From Amaranthus tricolor (Eukaryota; Streptophyta; Magnoliopsida; Caryophyllales; Amaranthaceae), in contig NC_080049.1 in the NCBI RefSeq assembly GCF_026212465.1, positions 19,466,608-19,530,607 on the forward strand: 64,000 nt of DNA. Direction: 5' to 3'. Each line of letters opens with the position of its first letter. The first letter of the stretch is position 1. The position numbers and the translations under genes were made by a program. Under the pieces are notes generated by a model. The model was not told where the DNA came from. It saw only the letters and a list, made by a program, of their open reading frames with translations, and made no database searches. Positions 11,451 through 24,198 of this stretch are shown in pieces.

Positions 11451-14400
11451 TGGGAAGAATGTACTATAGATGTGTGGCGGAAATTACTTTCGTAAGAATG
11501 TCAGCAAGCTGCTGAGATATCGGCAAGTACTGCAACTGGATGAGACCCTCCATAACCTTCTACCTAGTTAAATGACAGTCAATCTCGATATGTCCGTGTG
11601 TTGATGAAAGATCGGCTTCTGTGCTATGTGGATGTCATATTAGTTGTCGCATGCTAACGTAATAGGCTTGAGATTGTCAATCCCTAGTTCTGCTAGAAAA
11701 CAAACAAGCCACGTGATTTCGGAAGCAACAGCTGCCATGGGAAACTGTATTTTGTTTCTTGCATTTCAAACTGAATGGAAATATACCAAATAAAATGACG
11801 TATCTAGTAATAGATTTTCTAGTATCCAAACAGGCAAGTTTTAAAGTGTCATTCTCGTTGAGCAAAATGCCTTAGCTGGATGTGAAAGCTACATAGTTAA
11901 GGGTATGATATAAAGCTTTGAAGTGAGATTCGATGGATTGTTGCATGCGTTGTCTCAGAGCTTGGACGGAAAAGGAGAGATCCAGTCGAGTGTGGGTGAG
12001 GAAATTAAACTTGCCAACTAGACTCCTATATTGAGTTGGGTTAAAATGAATCGGAGAATCAGTGGAATGGAAGGGTGTGGTAACCTTCTTCAAATGTTGG
12101 ATGCTAGAACTTTGAAGAAGTTCAATGATAAACTTTCTTTGACTAAGCATAATCCTGTCTGGTAATTATGAAACTTCAATTTCCAAAAAGTATGTCAACC
12201 TTCCTAGATCTTTATAATACTAAAGATGTGGTGAAGATGAGTCTTCAAAGATTGTATGGCAACCATATTGTTCCCAGTCAAACTAATGTCGTCTATGATA
12301 CAGCTGCAATAGTAATGGTCATTTATTTGCGTTTGATAAACTGCGAGAACTTGTTCTTGGATTGCACAAAACCTTGATGGTGTGATTCCATGGTGAGTTT
12401 TGCAAACCATTGTCGTGACGATTGTTTAAGACCGTATAATGAATTTTTCAATTTACAAACATTGGTGGAAGGTGTGTTGTCTAAGCCGTCTAAAATTTTC
12501 ATATATACTTCCTCAAAGAGGTCTCCATGTAAAAAGGCATTGTAGATGTCGACTTGAAATAGGCCACTTTCTATGTGCAGCTAAGGTTAAGAGAGATCAG
12601 ATTATTGTCATGCAAATTACAAGAGAAAAAGTCTCTTGGAAGTCTATGCCATACTGTTCATTATAACCCTTCGCCTTCAATATAGCTTTGTATCGTTCTA
12701 AAGAACCATCAGCCCACAATTTTATTATGTACACCCATTTCGACCCAATAGCCTTCTTCCCGAAAGGCAAAGAAACAATCTCCCGTGCGTGTTTTTATTG
12801 AGAGCTTCAAGCTCTTTGGGCATAGCTTCTTGGCACTTAGGAACTTCTTCCTTATATGAATTGGGTTCCTGCCACTTGCATTGACTGTATAAAAAGGCTC
12901 GAAATTCATTAGGTAAAGTAGCAAAAGAAATAATATTACACCATAATTGTTAACGACATAGTCAAAAAGATAAGATGGAGGATGATGTAGCCTTGTAGAT
13001 CTCCTAGTGTTGTTAGTATCAAAGACAGTAGCATGTGAAGTAGTGTCAGCAACCTCATGGACAATTTTGGGTGATGTGTTGTGCGTAGGGTTGGCGTGTT
13101 GTGCAAGTTCAGTGGTAGGGGCAATAGGGGAAGTAGGGCAATTGCGTTGGCGTGCTGGGCAACTTCAGTTGAGGCAGGTAAAAAGATAATGGGAAAGTCA
13201 GAAGGTGTAAAGCTTTGTTTTAAGTGAAACGGAAAATGCTTCTCATGAAAGATCACATCCCTAGAAACTATAAACTTTTGTGTTACAATACAAGATTAAA
13301 AACTTTGTATTCTTTTTTGTCCATATGGATACCCAACAAAAATACAAGAGTCCACCCTAGATTAAAACTTACGCTTTCCTTGTTTAATTGTAGAGACAGA
13401 ACATAAACATCCAAAAGTTTTTAGGTGATCATTATTAGGCACAAATAAAACATTTTCATTAGCGACATATTTTTTATACGTGAAAATGGCGATCAATTAA
13501 TCAAGTGCGTGGCACAAAAACACATTCATCCCAAAAAGACTTAGGAAGATTAGACTGAAAAAGTAAAGCTCTAACAGTTTCAACAGGTGTCGGTGTTTTC
13601 TCTCAACAATTCCATTTTATTAGGAGGTTTCGACACAACTTATTTGGTATGTGATACCAAATTTGTGATATAGATATGTCATATATCCTTCGCATATTTC
13701 CTTGGCGTTATCAGTCCTAACAAATTTAACATTGCAATTGAAATGACTTTTAATAAAAACAATCTGATTATGCAAAATATGAAAATAATTCGTTTTGTGC
13801 GTCATCAAAATATACTCAAGTCATTTTAGTAAAATTATCTACTATAGTCAAAAGAAATTTTACATCCATTATGAGTTTTATGAGTGTATAGGCCCCATAC
13901 ATCCATATGCAAACATTAGTAGACTTAACATAACTATCTTGAAAGACTAACTTAGTTCGTCTAGATTGAGGGCATATGGTACAAAGAAAACTATCCTTGA
14001 TGTAATTAAAAGGAGAACAGTTTGAATCCGATGTTACTAGGGATGTGGCATTTTCTTCTTTCTTGGAGCAAGGAGACAAATGTTCTTTATCCTTGGTGTG
14101 ATAAAGTCCTTGAAAAAGTTTACGAAGGGTCACATTAGCATTCCTTTCAAGCATAGCATAGACACAAATATTAAACTGAAATGAAAGCTTGAACCATATA
14201 AAACATCTTTTAAGATAATTTCATCATTTAGTTGGACATCATCCACTTTATCTACGGTATTAGTAATTTTATTTTTAGGATTATTCAGATGTTTTATGTT
14301 AGCAAAGTAACTCAAGTCATTGCACATATGATCAGTGGCCCCACTGTCAACTATTCACTTGTTTTGGTATGTATTTGACATCAAACAACAAATACCAGCT

Positions 14401-15890
14401 AAGTTGCTTGAAGAAGTTAAATCTGGTTCGAATATGGGTGCATCTTTTTTCTTAAGAAAAGTAAAGAGATCGGAGTATCGTTCCTCTGTCATCCCATACT
14501 GATTTGTGTTTGAGTATCCTCCAAGTTCTTTATCACCCTTCGCCACAGTAGCATACCTCATTGTTTCTTTTTCTTGTTGGGATAACCATGAAACTTGAAA
14601 CATCAATCTATGAACGGCCTGATATTTTATAATGATCACAAAAGTAATTTGGTTTTCGTCCACTAGCATTATTAGGATATCTTCTAGTCCCTTTATCATG
14701 GAATTTTCTTCTTTCTATACTAAAAGCTACGGAATCGATAGTGTTGGACTCCTTATTCAATTCGTTGTGAGACTCTTGAAGTAACATCCGGTAAACTTCA
14801 GTAATGTCTAGGTAATATCCTTCCCCATGGATTAGTCCTGACTTGATGGTACTGAGGGTTGAGTTTCATCAAGAATATCATTATTCTTTGGTCTTGTTGA
14901 AGTTTGGCAAACTAGTAGTAGGGTGGCAATTGCATGAGGGTAATGGTCTTAAATCATCAGTCTCATCCCAAAAATACTTACTTTTGTAAAATAATCCAAA
15001 ATGCTCATCCCGTAATCTTAAACTGTGTTGAGAAGTGTTTTCTAGAGTCTATACATGTAAGGAGTACCATATCTGCCCTCAAGGTCTTTCCATATATCAT
15101 TTGCAGTCCTTAGATACATAACACTTTATCCCTCAAGGTGTAACAAATCCAGTTTTCTTAGATTTACATGGCTCCCAAATCGACACATGGGTATTCATTT
15201 TGTAGGAATCGATTTCAGTCCACCCCAATTGCAGTTGGGTACCTTTAATTGTGGAAGGTCCTTTCTTGGAGGGTGACCTGTACTAGTCGTACTACCCACC
15301 AAGGTTTTATCCACTAATGCTCCTTGACTAGCTTGGATCCAGGTCCACAACTTTGTTTTCTTGGGTGCCCTCGGTGGGCTTGTTCTCTCAGGGTTTCTAG
15401 CACTCGGGTGTATTCGTGTGAATAAGACTCATCTTTCCTTCCCCATTGAAACCTTAGAACGAAATAAGACTGAGTCTATGATATGGGGGTGCCCTCCTAA
15501 ATGGAGTAGCCTCCCCCCTTTCTAAGGTCATGATGTGGCCAAGGTCATAGCCATGGTGACCAATTCATCCCTATTTAATGTGAATTGTTGAGCTTGTGGT
15601 GTAGGAACAATAATTTCTTGCTCTTACGACGGGTCTTGCCTTCTCACTCTACGACCAAATGTGGCCACTTGGTGAGAGTTCACAAATGAAGGCTTAACTG
15701 GCCTATCTTTCCTTAGTTGAGGGCTTGATCCCCGGTGACTCTGGGCTTGGCTAGAGTTTTGCAAGAAGCAAGTGACTATTTGGCTCTTGGCTCTTGAGTG
15801 GTTGTTGGTCATATTAGTTGAAATTCTTAGAGAGGTTTGGCTAAAAATGAATGGCAAGCCCTCTTTCTAGCGCCAAATTAATCCATTTAA
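11450..15890 (-). mobile_element. Old, degenerate Ty1/Copia element
   Basis: Scattered minus-strand frames keep Copia order. The gag region (15857 to about 14700) has a DLEGRYGTPYMY segment. The protease site DSGATDHM lies near 14345. The integrase region (14154-13620) contains VDNFTKMT and VRTDNAKE. The reverse transcriptase has an IIDDISLTGNN active-site region at about 12300 (12410-12204). LSQRKF and the SLVGKFNFLTHTR segment follow (12150-11872), with RNase H traces to about 11480. A leader like TTTGGCGCTAGAAAGAGGG reads on the minus strand at about 15865-15883. Frames are broken everywhere, and I could not define a matching LTR pair. Much older than the element at 5179-9867. Confidence 0.75.
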
Positions 15891-16560
15891 AGATGGAATA
15901 AAATTAAATTGCAATAAGCTCGGTTAGTACTAGATTTGTTTGAGGGAGAGGTTCCTGATTAAGAGCCTGTCTTTGCTATCTTGCTTTTCCTTCAATGAGA
16001 TCGCTTAAGTGCTCAGTTTTTTCACAAGTAACAAACATTAGAGCGACACAGAGGGTTTTTCCAAGGACATGCTCCATTGCTCAAGTCAATGAGAATACGA
16101 GTCCAGACACATGCTACTTATGTTTTCTTTCCACCTACACATTACTCCTATTGACCCCACAATATTCGTTTTCTTAACAAGCTTAAAAATGTCTAGTCTT
16201 AGTAAAGAATTACTACTTTTAACACCACAAAAAGACTGATTTTTCAATTTGCATGATTCAATCTTTGTGAAATCCTTTCATACCTCCCCAAAGATGAAAA
16301 CTTTGTTTGGTTTCACATACATCAATTCATTTGACCCAAAAATTTGAAGCTGCCAGACACTCTTGTGATTGAATTCCTACCTTTGTGAATATTTCCACCT
16401 CCAATAAATTTCTGTTTGTTGTTTTTGCCTAACAAATGTCAACCAAACAACTCTAAAAAAATTCCTACAAATTGAAATCGGATGGATTTTTCCTTTGGTG
16501 TAAATACTAGGTGTCGTTCTACTGCATGGTGATACATCCTCCTCATAATCTGTAATTTTT
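15890..16560. other. No gene recognised
   Basis: This may hold what is left of the 5' LTR of the degenerate Copia element, but no second copy was found in the window to prove it. No coding region is supported. Confidence 0.3.
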
Positions 16561-17036
16561 GAACATTTCACCTGACTTGGAGAAACTTGTCTTAAACGTC
16601 CAATTTCAACATGATGAATAATTGAATATATAATCCAGCCCGGGTAATTGTATTACTAACTTTTCAGACCTCATTCTTATTTCTCAATTTTTTCAGATCT
16701 TATTCTCATACTTTAGCCTTGTTTTGTTCTTTCTGGCACTGTTCAGTGAAAACTTGGTACTTACAACCAGGAAAAACAAGGAGTTTTCGGAACTCTCTTA
16801 AACTAGTCGTGCTTTGCTTGGTCGAGATTCTGCTCAATAGTTCACCAATCTTAGATGAACTCGTGATCTACTACAAGGCCAATGAGCAATCTTCGGAGTT
16901 TACTGAATGCTCGATGACAGTAGAACAGTCTGAAGAGTTTTTAAACGAATTTTCAACTACTATTGCTGAGAAATTTATTTACATGAAAAGTAACCAGAGA
17001 ATGAAGATACTCGTACTTATGTGTGTGCGTGTGTGA
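16560..17036 (+). pseudogene. F-box/FBD gene fragment, 3' end
   Basis: Starts with a SPDLEKLVLNVQF segment. It then runs to a 105-residue frame (16719-17036) holding VVLCLVEILLNSSPILDELV, the typical end of the FBD/LRR part, where leucines recur with an 'S-S-P-x-L-D-E-L' motif. The stretch at about 16800-16900 is closely similar to 24715-24830. Frame breaks and absence of the F-box make it a pseudogene. It faces the broken MLH3 3' end at 17150-17345, exactly as the copy at 24700 faces the real MLH3 3' end. Confidence 0.65.
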
Positions 17037-17149
17037 AAGTTGGAAAACTGGAAATTGCAAAGTACTACAGAAGGACACAAAATTTTGTGTAGAGTTAGAA
17101 TGAAAATGAAACTTATGTTATATTCAACACTAGATTACAAGGGCAGTGT

Positions 17150-17345
17150 TTCATTTACAGCCTATTGCTATTTGCTGCATCAAGTCTGCGTTTCTCACGA
17201 TCAAGACTAATCTACTTCCTGCAGAGTCGATGCCAAGTATTTTTTGAAAGATCAATCCAAGATCACCAATGGCACATTCGTTGTCATGACTAACTCAGGA
17301 TTCATCAACAGAAGGTAGGAGTTTGTAACCAAACATAACATCACC
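17150..17345 (-). pseudogene. Broken copy of the MLH3 3' end (exon 25 and start of exon 24)
   Basis: The minus strand of 17280-17150 encodes an ISLDREKRRLDAA-type tail, recognisably the end of MLH3 exon 25 (25326-25147), but with a TAG stop in the conserved segment before it and a lost CAHGRP region. 17345-17300 matches the start of MLH3 exon 24 (the MFGDKLLPS region, here with GYKLLPS). The part between the exons is deleted. It is a partial duplicate and cannot give protein. Confidence 0.8.
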
Positions 17346-17449
17346 TGAATAATCGAAACAAAAAAATTTGTGTCAATGAAGATGTAGTAGCAGCAAGCCA
17401 GCAAGGAGCAAGTTCATTCACAGTTTTAATGAAAGTGAAACATGTTCAT

Positions 17450-18116
17450 TCATGTTACATGGGAAAATTTCTCCGTATCAAATAAATACTAGTGAGAAAA
17501 CTCAATCTAAAACATAATATGAATTATGAGGTCACGTGAATCTAATTCAATCATTCACTCAATGATTGTAAATAATAAAGTTTTGACCCACAAGTTAGTG
17601 GTCCATAAAATCTTCTCCAAAACTATGCCTTTGAGAAAACTCAAATAGTTGGTAGTGCCTTGTCATGAGAACACAATTTTTACATATTTACATATGTATG
17701 TTTGAGTTTGGCCACTCTAAGGAAGTCAAGGGCATTTTGACTAGCAAACTTACGTAAACATGTGGATGCAGCCTAATATGTCAAATGATAGATGCGTGTC
17801 AAGCGTTACATGTGTTCAACATCTCTACGTCGTTGGATGTATTCGCCTTGATTCGACTTGTATAGGGACATCAAGCAATATTATCACTTCAAAGAAATCA
17901 CAAAATACTCTAAATGAGAGATGATTGCTGAAATTATGAATTTTAAAGTATTGGATATAAATCCAACTCATTTCCATGATATTCTAATTAAAGTATGTGG
18001 CAATAACAGGTCCATATTAAGTATTTCATCATTTTATAAGGTACACAAAAGCAATGACAAGTTGTGGTAGGCCCGGTCGCCAAAACGGGTTGTTAGTGGA
18101 CGTCGGTTTTGGAGAA
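17450..18116. other. Intergenic, nothing recognised
   Basis: AT-rich sequence without coding regions or clear repeats. Confidence 0.4.
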
Positions 18117-18366
18117 CTTGGAGCAACTCATTTCCATGAGGAATGCGTTCATTAGTATGAGATATCAACATTTGGAGCAACTCATTTCCAAGAATACATG
18201 CATTAGTCTGAGATATCAACATTAGGAGCAACTCATTTCCATGAAGAATACATGCATTAGTCTTGAGATATCAACGAGTTGTCAGTCAGTACTCAATGAT
18301 TTTGGACAAATTGGAGCAACTCATTTCCATGAAGAATACATGCGTTAGTCTAAGATATTGACGACT
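18117..18366. repeat. Minisatellite, four copies of a roughly 55- to 85-bp unit
   Basis: The segment GGAGCAACTCATTTCC recurs at about 18120, 18173, 18226 and 18312. Each is followed by an AAGAATACATGCATTAGTCT-type stretch and GAGATATCAAC. Spacing varies because the fourth unit carries an extra insert of about 30 bases. Confidence 0.85.
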
Positions 18367-19684
18367 CGGTGTTGTGATTAACGCTTTTTCAACAGTTTTC
18401 TTTTGTGTTAGACGTGTAACGGTGTAAGCTTAAAAATTGCACATAAACGAAAGTTATTTTGAGCACTTGAAAGACCAACTTTTGGGAGTCATTTTATTGG
18501 TTCTTAATTCAAAGTTATATTCAATAATCAATTGCATGAATCAACATAGAGAAATTCTCAAGAACTCAAATTTTTTTGTACAATTATCAAACATAATTTG
18601 GATTCATTGATTTTGGAATTTCTTTGAATTCAAGGTTTTCCAAACATTTTCTTTGTTAAAACTATTATTTTCACCTTTCTCTTGCCAAGAAATATGTGTG
18701 TTTACTTTTGTATGCGTCTAGCCCAACATGTCATATGTGGGCTAACAGATCAATAGTGTGCCATGGATCATCCGAGGCTTGGGGCTAGACTACAAATGAT
18801 ATACTCATGAAACCCATCAACTATACAGTGTTCCAAGGTAGCTTATACCAGGAAAAGTCTTCCCCACTAAAGATAAACCTAATGACGACCAAGTAAAGGA
18901 GTAGTGGGAAAACCTAGGAAAGTCAGTAACGGAATAACTGCCAACGGTAAGGAGAAACGTGGGAAAAGGTTATTCTAACCTTTAATTTAATTCCTTAGTC
19001 CTAATTACAAATACATGTATGTTCATCAATGCCAGGTACGCATTATTTAAAGAGCAATCATATGTCTAGAGGTCTAGTTTATACAACTATCCCAATATTA
19101 ATCATATAAAGGTGGAGAATACAGAACATAGGAAACAAAGGGAAAAAATGTAATGAAACAAAGGAGACTCCACTCAGCAATCTATGGCTCGATAGAGCAT
19201 AGATGTAGCAGCAGGCACTTTCAAGGACGGCCATATGTCTGATCTTCTGTTGTTTTCACATATAATTTTTTTGGGATTCTTGCATTAAATTTCTTTGACC
19301 CTTGGGCTGATAAAAGGAGTTCTTAAGGTCAGTCGAAGGCATGACAAAGATGATAAACACATTGATTTTGCATTGTTGAATAATTAAAAAAAGCAAAAAA
19401 GTTTGTATGCAAGGATTTCCAACATCCTATACTCTCTTCATTATTGTTTCAACTTTAAACCTTCAGATTTTCAGTCTTACTTTATTTTATTATTATATCT
19501 GAGTATTTTTATTATTTGTTAATATTAGTTTTAGATAAATTTGAACCATGTATTCTTGTTTTGTGTCCGTGATTATTAGAAATATGCAAATTAATTAACT
19601 TGCTTCCCTGAGTTCAACCCGTTAAGCTACACGTACATGTGCGCTTACGGTTAAAATAAATTTCACATAAGTTTTTATGTAATT
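18367..19684. other. Intergenic, nothing recognised
   Basis: No gene, RNA or clear repeat. It may hold the beginning of the decayed 5' LTR that becomes recognisable at about 19685. Confidence 0.35.
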
Positions 19685-19841
19685 GTCAAATTATCATTAA
19701 GAAATACAAATCATTTGATTTACAATACCTGAAGGTAGTATTAAACACTTACTCTTGTTTGTTCTTTGCATTGTGTGTGTTTCATTCGTTCTTCCTTGTC
19801 TCATCTCCTTTCTCAATCTTGTGTGTTTGTATTCATCCTTA

Positions 19842-21798
19842 GGGGTGAAAGTTATTCTGATAAAAATCATATACCAAATTATTCTAAATCAAATAAGAAA
19901 TATGGTTTCAACTTTTTTCATAATTTCATTTGGAAATTTCAACACCAAAATATTTTTGTTTGAATTAGGTTTGATCCTATTAATATCAAAAACCAAAATT
20001 TCAAATTGAAATAAAATAGAAGCTCACATACTATATTGGACTAAACTACAAGTTGAGTAAACATTTTGCAACCGGCATGTAAAAAGAAGACTTCAAGTAC
20101 GTGATACTAACAAAAAAAAAACATAAGTGCTCTTAAAATGAAAATAAGACTTTATTCAATAAGAATTAATTGCGAATTACAGCCTTTAAGTTTAAGACTT
20201 TTGTGAATTACAGCCTCAATGTTTATTTTTTGTGAATAACAGCCTCGAAAGTATCAAAGTGTACACCATTCAAGCCAAGTGACCGTTGACCAACCCACAT
20301 CACCTTTGACCAGCCTAAATGATCGTTCACCATTACTAATCACCTTTGACTTTTGCTGACCACTCCTAATCACCTTTGACTTTCCTAATTACCAATTGCG
20401 CCCTTGTGTTTTAGCATTTAAACATCGTTTTTACCCATCATAACGATATCTTTTCAAAAAACGGACGACACCATTATCCTTATGGGGTAACTCTTTCAAA
20501 AATTCGGTCGAAATAAGTACTTATTTTTCTATATTCCGCTACGTAAACGGAAAGATATTTACGTCGTTTTTACCCATCATAACGATATTTTAGCAAAAAC
20601 AGACGTCGCGATTACCCTTATGGGGATAAATCTTTTAAAAATGCAGTCAAAACAAGTACTTATTTGCCTATTTTCCAACAAGTAGACCGAAAAAAATATT
20701 TAATGTCGTTTTTACTCATCATAACGATATTTTTTAAAAATGAACGTTGCGATTACCCTTATGGGGTAACACTTTCGAAAATAAGTATTTGCTTCGACCA
20801 GATTTTCGAAAGAGTTACCCCATAAGGATAATCGCGACATCCGTTTTTTGAAAAAATATCGTTATGATGAGCAAAAACGACATTAAATTTCTTTTACGGA
20901 AAATAGGCAAATAAGTACTTGTTTTCGAATGGATTTTCAAAAAAGTTATCCCATAAGGATAATTGCGAGATTCGTTTTTTGAAAAAAATATTGTTAAGAT
21001 GGGTAAAAAAGATGTTAAATAACTTTTTCAGTCTACATTCCGAAAAATAGGCAAATAAGTACTTGTTTTGACTGCATTTTCAAAAGATTTATCCCCATAA
21101 GGGTAATTACGACGTCTGTTTTTTGCTAAAATATCGTTATGATGGGTAAAAACGACGTAAATATCTTTTTCCGTCTACGTAGCGAAATATAGAAAAATAA
21201 GTATTTGTTTCGGCCAGATCTTCGAAAGAGTTACCTCATAAGGATAATGGTGACGTCTGTTTTTTGAAAAAATATCGTTATAATGGGTAAAAACGACTTA
21301 TAGGTAAAAAACGACATTAAAATGTTATAACAAAGGGTACAATTGGTAATTAGGAAAGTCAAAGGTGATTAGGAGTGGTCAACAAAAGCTAAAGGTGATT
21401 AGTAATGGTCAACAGTTATTTAGGATGGTCAAAGGTCATGTGGAACTTTCGAGGTTGTAATTCAGAAAACATAAATATTAAGGTTGTAATTCGCAAAAAC
21501 ACTAAAGTTGAAGGCTGTAATTCACAATTAATTGGGGTTCGATTTTTGATTTCGTTATTCTCACTTTTGCAACTATGATATCCAATTTTTGGAATCATAT
21601 CCTTGTTTTCTAATTTGATTTGATAATTAAATTTTCTTTTTTTAGACTGAAAAAATCCAAAATGAGTTAATTTGGTCTTATTTGATTTAGATTTTGGTCA
21701 CAAAAATTTTTAATTTAGACTAAAAAAATCAAATACTGAATTAAAATTGTGGTTGGTTTGATTTTATTAATAATCAAACGGCAACCTGAACTTTCACC
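19842..21798. mobile_element. TIR element inserted in the 5' LTR
   Basis: The insert begins GGTGAAAGTT (about 19844) and ends AACTTTCACC (21789-21798), a 10-base inverted pair. LTR sequence resumes on both sides with TATTCA repeated (19830-19835 and 21803-21808), which could be the target duplication, although a few unexplained bases lie next to each end. The interior includes the foldback structure at 20164-21533. I see no transposase. Could be hAT-related, but that is only a guess. Confidence 0.4.
20164..21533. repeat. Foldback structure with arms made of roughly 140-bp tandem monomers
   Basis: The ends are AATTAATTGCGAATTACAGCC (20164) and its inverse (21513-21533). Inside each end are three direct GAATTACAGCC-type repeats and then a GGTGATTAG/GGTCAAAG-type region. 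The core holds three monomers starting TTTTTACCCATCATAACGAT (about 20428, 20565, 20708) and at least four inverted monomers on the right half. The centre of symmetry is near 20795. The monomers include a conserved ACCCTTATGGGG segment. No protein is encoded. Confidence 0.85.
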
Positions 21799-22866
21799 TT
21801 CTATTCACAACAATTAGTATCAAAGCAGGATTGGAGATCCTTTGTGTATTAAGAAGGGTAAATTTGGAGAAAGTTGGAGAATAGAGATTGAAGAAGTGGT
21901 CATGTGTCTTGAAGGCTTGTTGAAGCCATTTGTGTTTGTTGAAACCTTGAATTGTGGATGAAGTTCTCAAAGGTGAAGGATAGCTTATGAACGATGGTGG
22001 AACAGACTAGACAAGTGATATTTGTTGTTGAAAGCTGAAAAATTAGAGGTGGCTAACAGGTGTAGTAGCGTGATGAAAAAACATGCCAAGGGTGTGTTGA
22101 AGTGAAACCGGAAGCTAACATTGGCACAAAAAATGTCATAATCAATATACTTGCAACATAATGAAGAAAGAACTTTAAAACTTAATATTGTTGGAGAAGA
22201 TAAAAAACCAATTATAGGTGTGGGTGGTGGAATGATGAGAAGCTCAATGAGAAGGAGCAATCCCAATTAAGGATAGCATTAAGACATTCACACTCAAACT
22301 TACCCTCTAGAGTTTGAAGAAGTGGGTTGTATTGAATAGAGAGAGCCCAAAAAATGATGATGATGGCCAAGTGATAAAAGTGAAGTGTAATACAGATGAT
22401 GGTCATGAGTTGATGGCCAAATGTATTGATGATAGTGATTGAGTCTTTGACTTCATAAATTCATATCATATACGTAGGCAATAAAAGATAAATTACAAGA
22501 ATAATAGCTTGTGAGTATGAGAAGGTGACTTTGCCAAGTGGTGAGTAAGTTGAAGCAGTAGCAATTTGAGAGCATTTAAAAATGCATAATGGTATAAATC
22601 TTGGGGGTTTGAGACACATTCCTAAAACAATGAAGAATCTTATATCATTAAGCACGTTGGAGATGAAAGGTTAGACCACGAAGACTCAAAATGATGGAGT
22701 CTAAGAGATAGCAAAGGAGTGCCTAGTGTACTTAAAGGGTGTCATGGGCAACATGAGTTATGTGCTGCAAATAGGAGGACAATGGTATCATGATAAGGGT
22801 TTTGCAAAGTGCAACCAAGAACGGTGACAATTGATGAAACGGGTGGATTTAATCTCAAGGGGGAAA

Positions 22867-23387
22867 TGTTGAGTTATGAAACAAATCAACCCTAATTGAT
22901 GATGGTTCTTTTGAGCACTTAATGGGGCAAGCTATATCTTGCATTGAAGAGGGGAATATTGTAGAAACATAGGGACGCGCATGCCAAGCTGGAGGGAAAG
23001 TTGAGTAAAAATGTATTGTAAATAAAGAGGCTCAATCGAGCAACCCATAGCAGCACGCAAAGACTTTCGTGGAGGGTTGCTTGACCGAGCGAGTGATGTG
23101 CTCAGTCGAGCAGCTCAAAAAAATCAATTATGCTTTTTTGCTTTTTGGGGTGTAAATTATTGTAGCCAAACCCTAGAGAGTGAGTTTGAGTGTGAAATTC
23201 TTAATTTAAATGTTAAATTATCATTAAGAGATATAAATCAATTCATTTGGGAAGGGGTACCTTAAGTTTCCATAAAACATTCTTTTTGCTTTTTCTTTGC
23301 ATTGAATATGCTTTGTGCATGTTGTGCTTTGTTCCTTCCTCCTGATCCCATCTCCTTTCTCATACTCGTGTGCCCATATTCACAACA
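22867..23387 (+). repeat. 3' LTR of the decayed element
   Basis: 521 bp, TGTTG...CAACA. Preceded by a purine tract. It contains CGAGC-rich segments around 23090-23125 (GACCGAGCGAG, CAGTCGAGCAGC). No matching target duplication can be checked because the outer end of the 5' LTR is not clear. Confidence 0.6.
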
Positions 23388-24198
23388 TACGCGAGTCATA
23401 TTTTTAGTATTGAACCCAATTCCCCACCGATGAAAGTCTGCAGCCATACTTTGAAAAATCCAACTTGCAATGCAAGTTAAAAAAGTCAAGAAAACATGCC
23501 CTTCTGGAATGAACTAGGAAAAATAATATTAATGATACCCACAAGTTCACAATTGACAAAAGTTTATTTTGCACTTTTAAATAAACAAGAAGAAATACAA
23601 ATAAGCGTTGTAACTTGTTAACCAATTGCTTGCAAAAAGGAGATGTTAGAGCCTAAATCACCCAACTTCTTCCCTTAAGCTTCATAATATTAAAATATAA
23701 TGATATAAGGAAACAAATATATCAATCCCAATTCCTTTCAGCAAAAATTACTCCAATACTGTCAATTAGTAGTTTCCTAAATCAAGCTCAAAAATGCCCA
23801 ACCCTGGTAAACCAGAAGTAGATAGGCATTCCAATTTGCCTGAATCAATTTGTTGTGGCATTTTGTCATTCCCCTCTACAATTAAGCTGTTAAAACATTT
23901 CTAATCTAACAACTCGGAAAATTGTGGATTTCCCTTCCTAATCTCAACTTTGATGACACTTTGTTAAGAACGTTAACTCACTTTCGTCCACCAGGCATAG
24001 TAAACACTCGTTTTTCAGAGTCTCCACAATGTGCTGATGCTCCACTTCAGACATAGGATTTACACATGCGTACCAAGATATTAGATCCAAGCATTGGCGA
24101 AATGAAATAAAGTCTTAGATATCTTTCGCCTTTAGGAAACAAGTCAAGGTCCTAGGATTCCGGTTCAGTGAGCTTTAAATAAATAAGGTGTTCTATAG
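23388..24198. other. Intergenic, nothing recognised
   Basis: No supported gene or repeat. Confidence 0.4.

Larger units (their letters stand above)
19685..23387 (+). mobile_element. Decayed LTR element (Copia-like) with interrupted 5' LTR
   Basis: The 3' LTR is 22867-23387, beginning TGTTG and ending CAACA, with a purine tract (AAGGGGGAAA) just before it. The 5' LTR ends at 21812 with the same ATTCACAACA end and is followed by a primer-site-like TTAGTATCAAAGCAGG. An earlier piece of the 5' LTR is at 19685-19841 (similar to 23205-23380). The piece in between was inserted later. Internal sequence (21813-22866) has traces of the Copia protease to pre-integrase region (MKNLISLSTLEMKG, then a KGVMGNMSYVLQ segment at about 22600-22770). 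No frame is intact. Confidence 0.6.
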
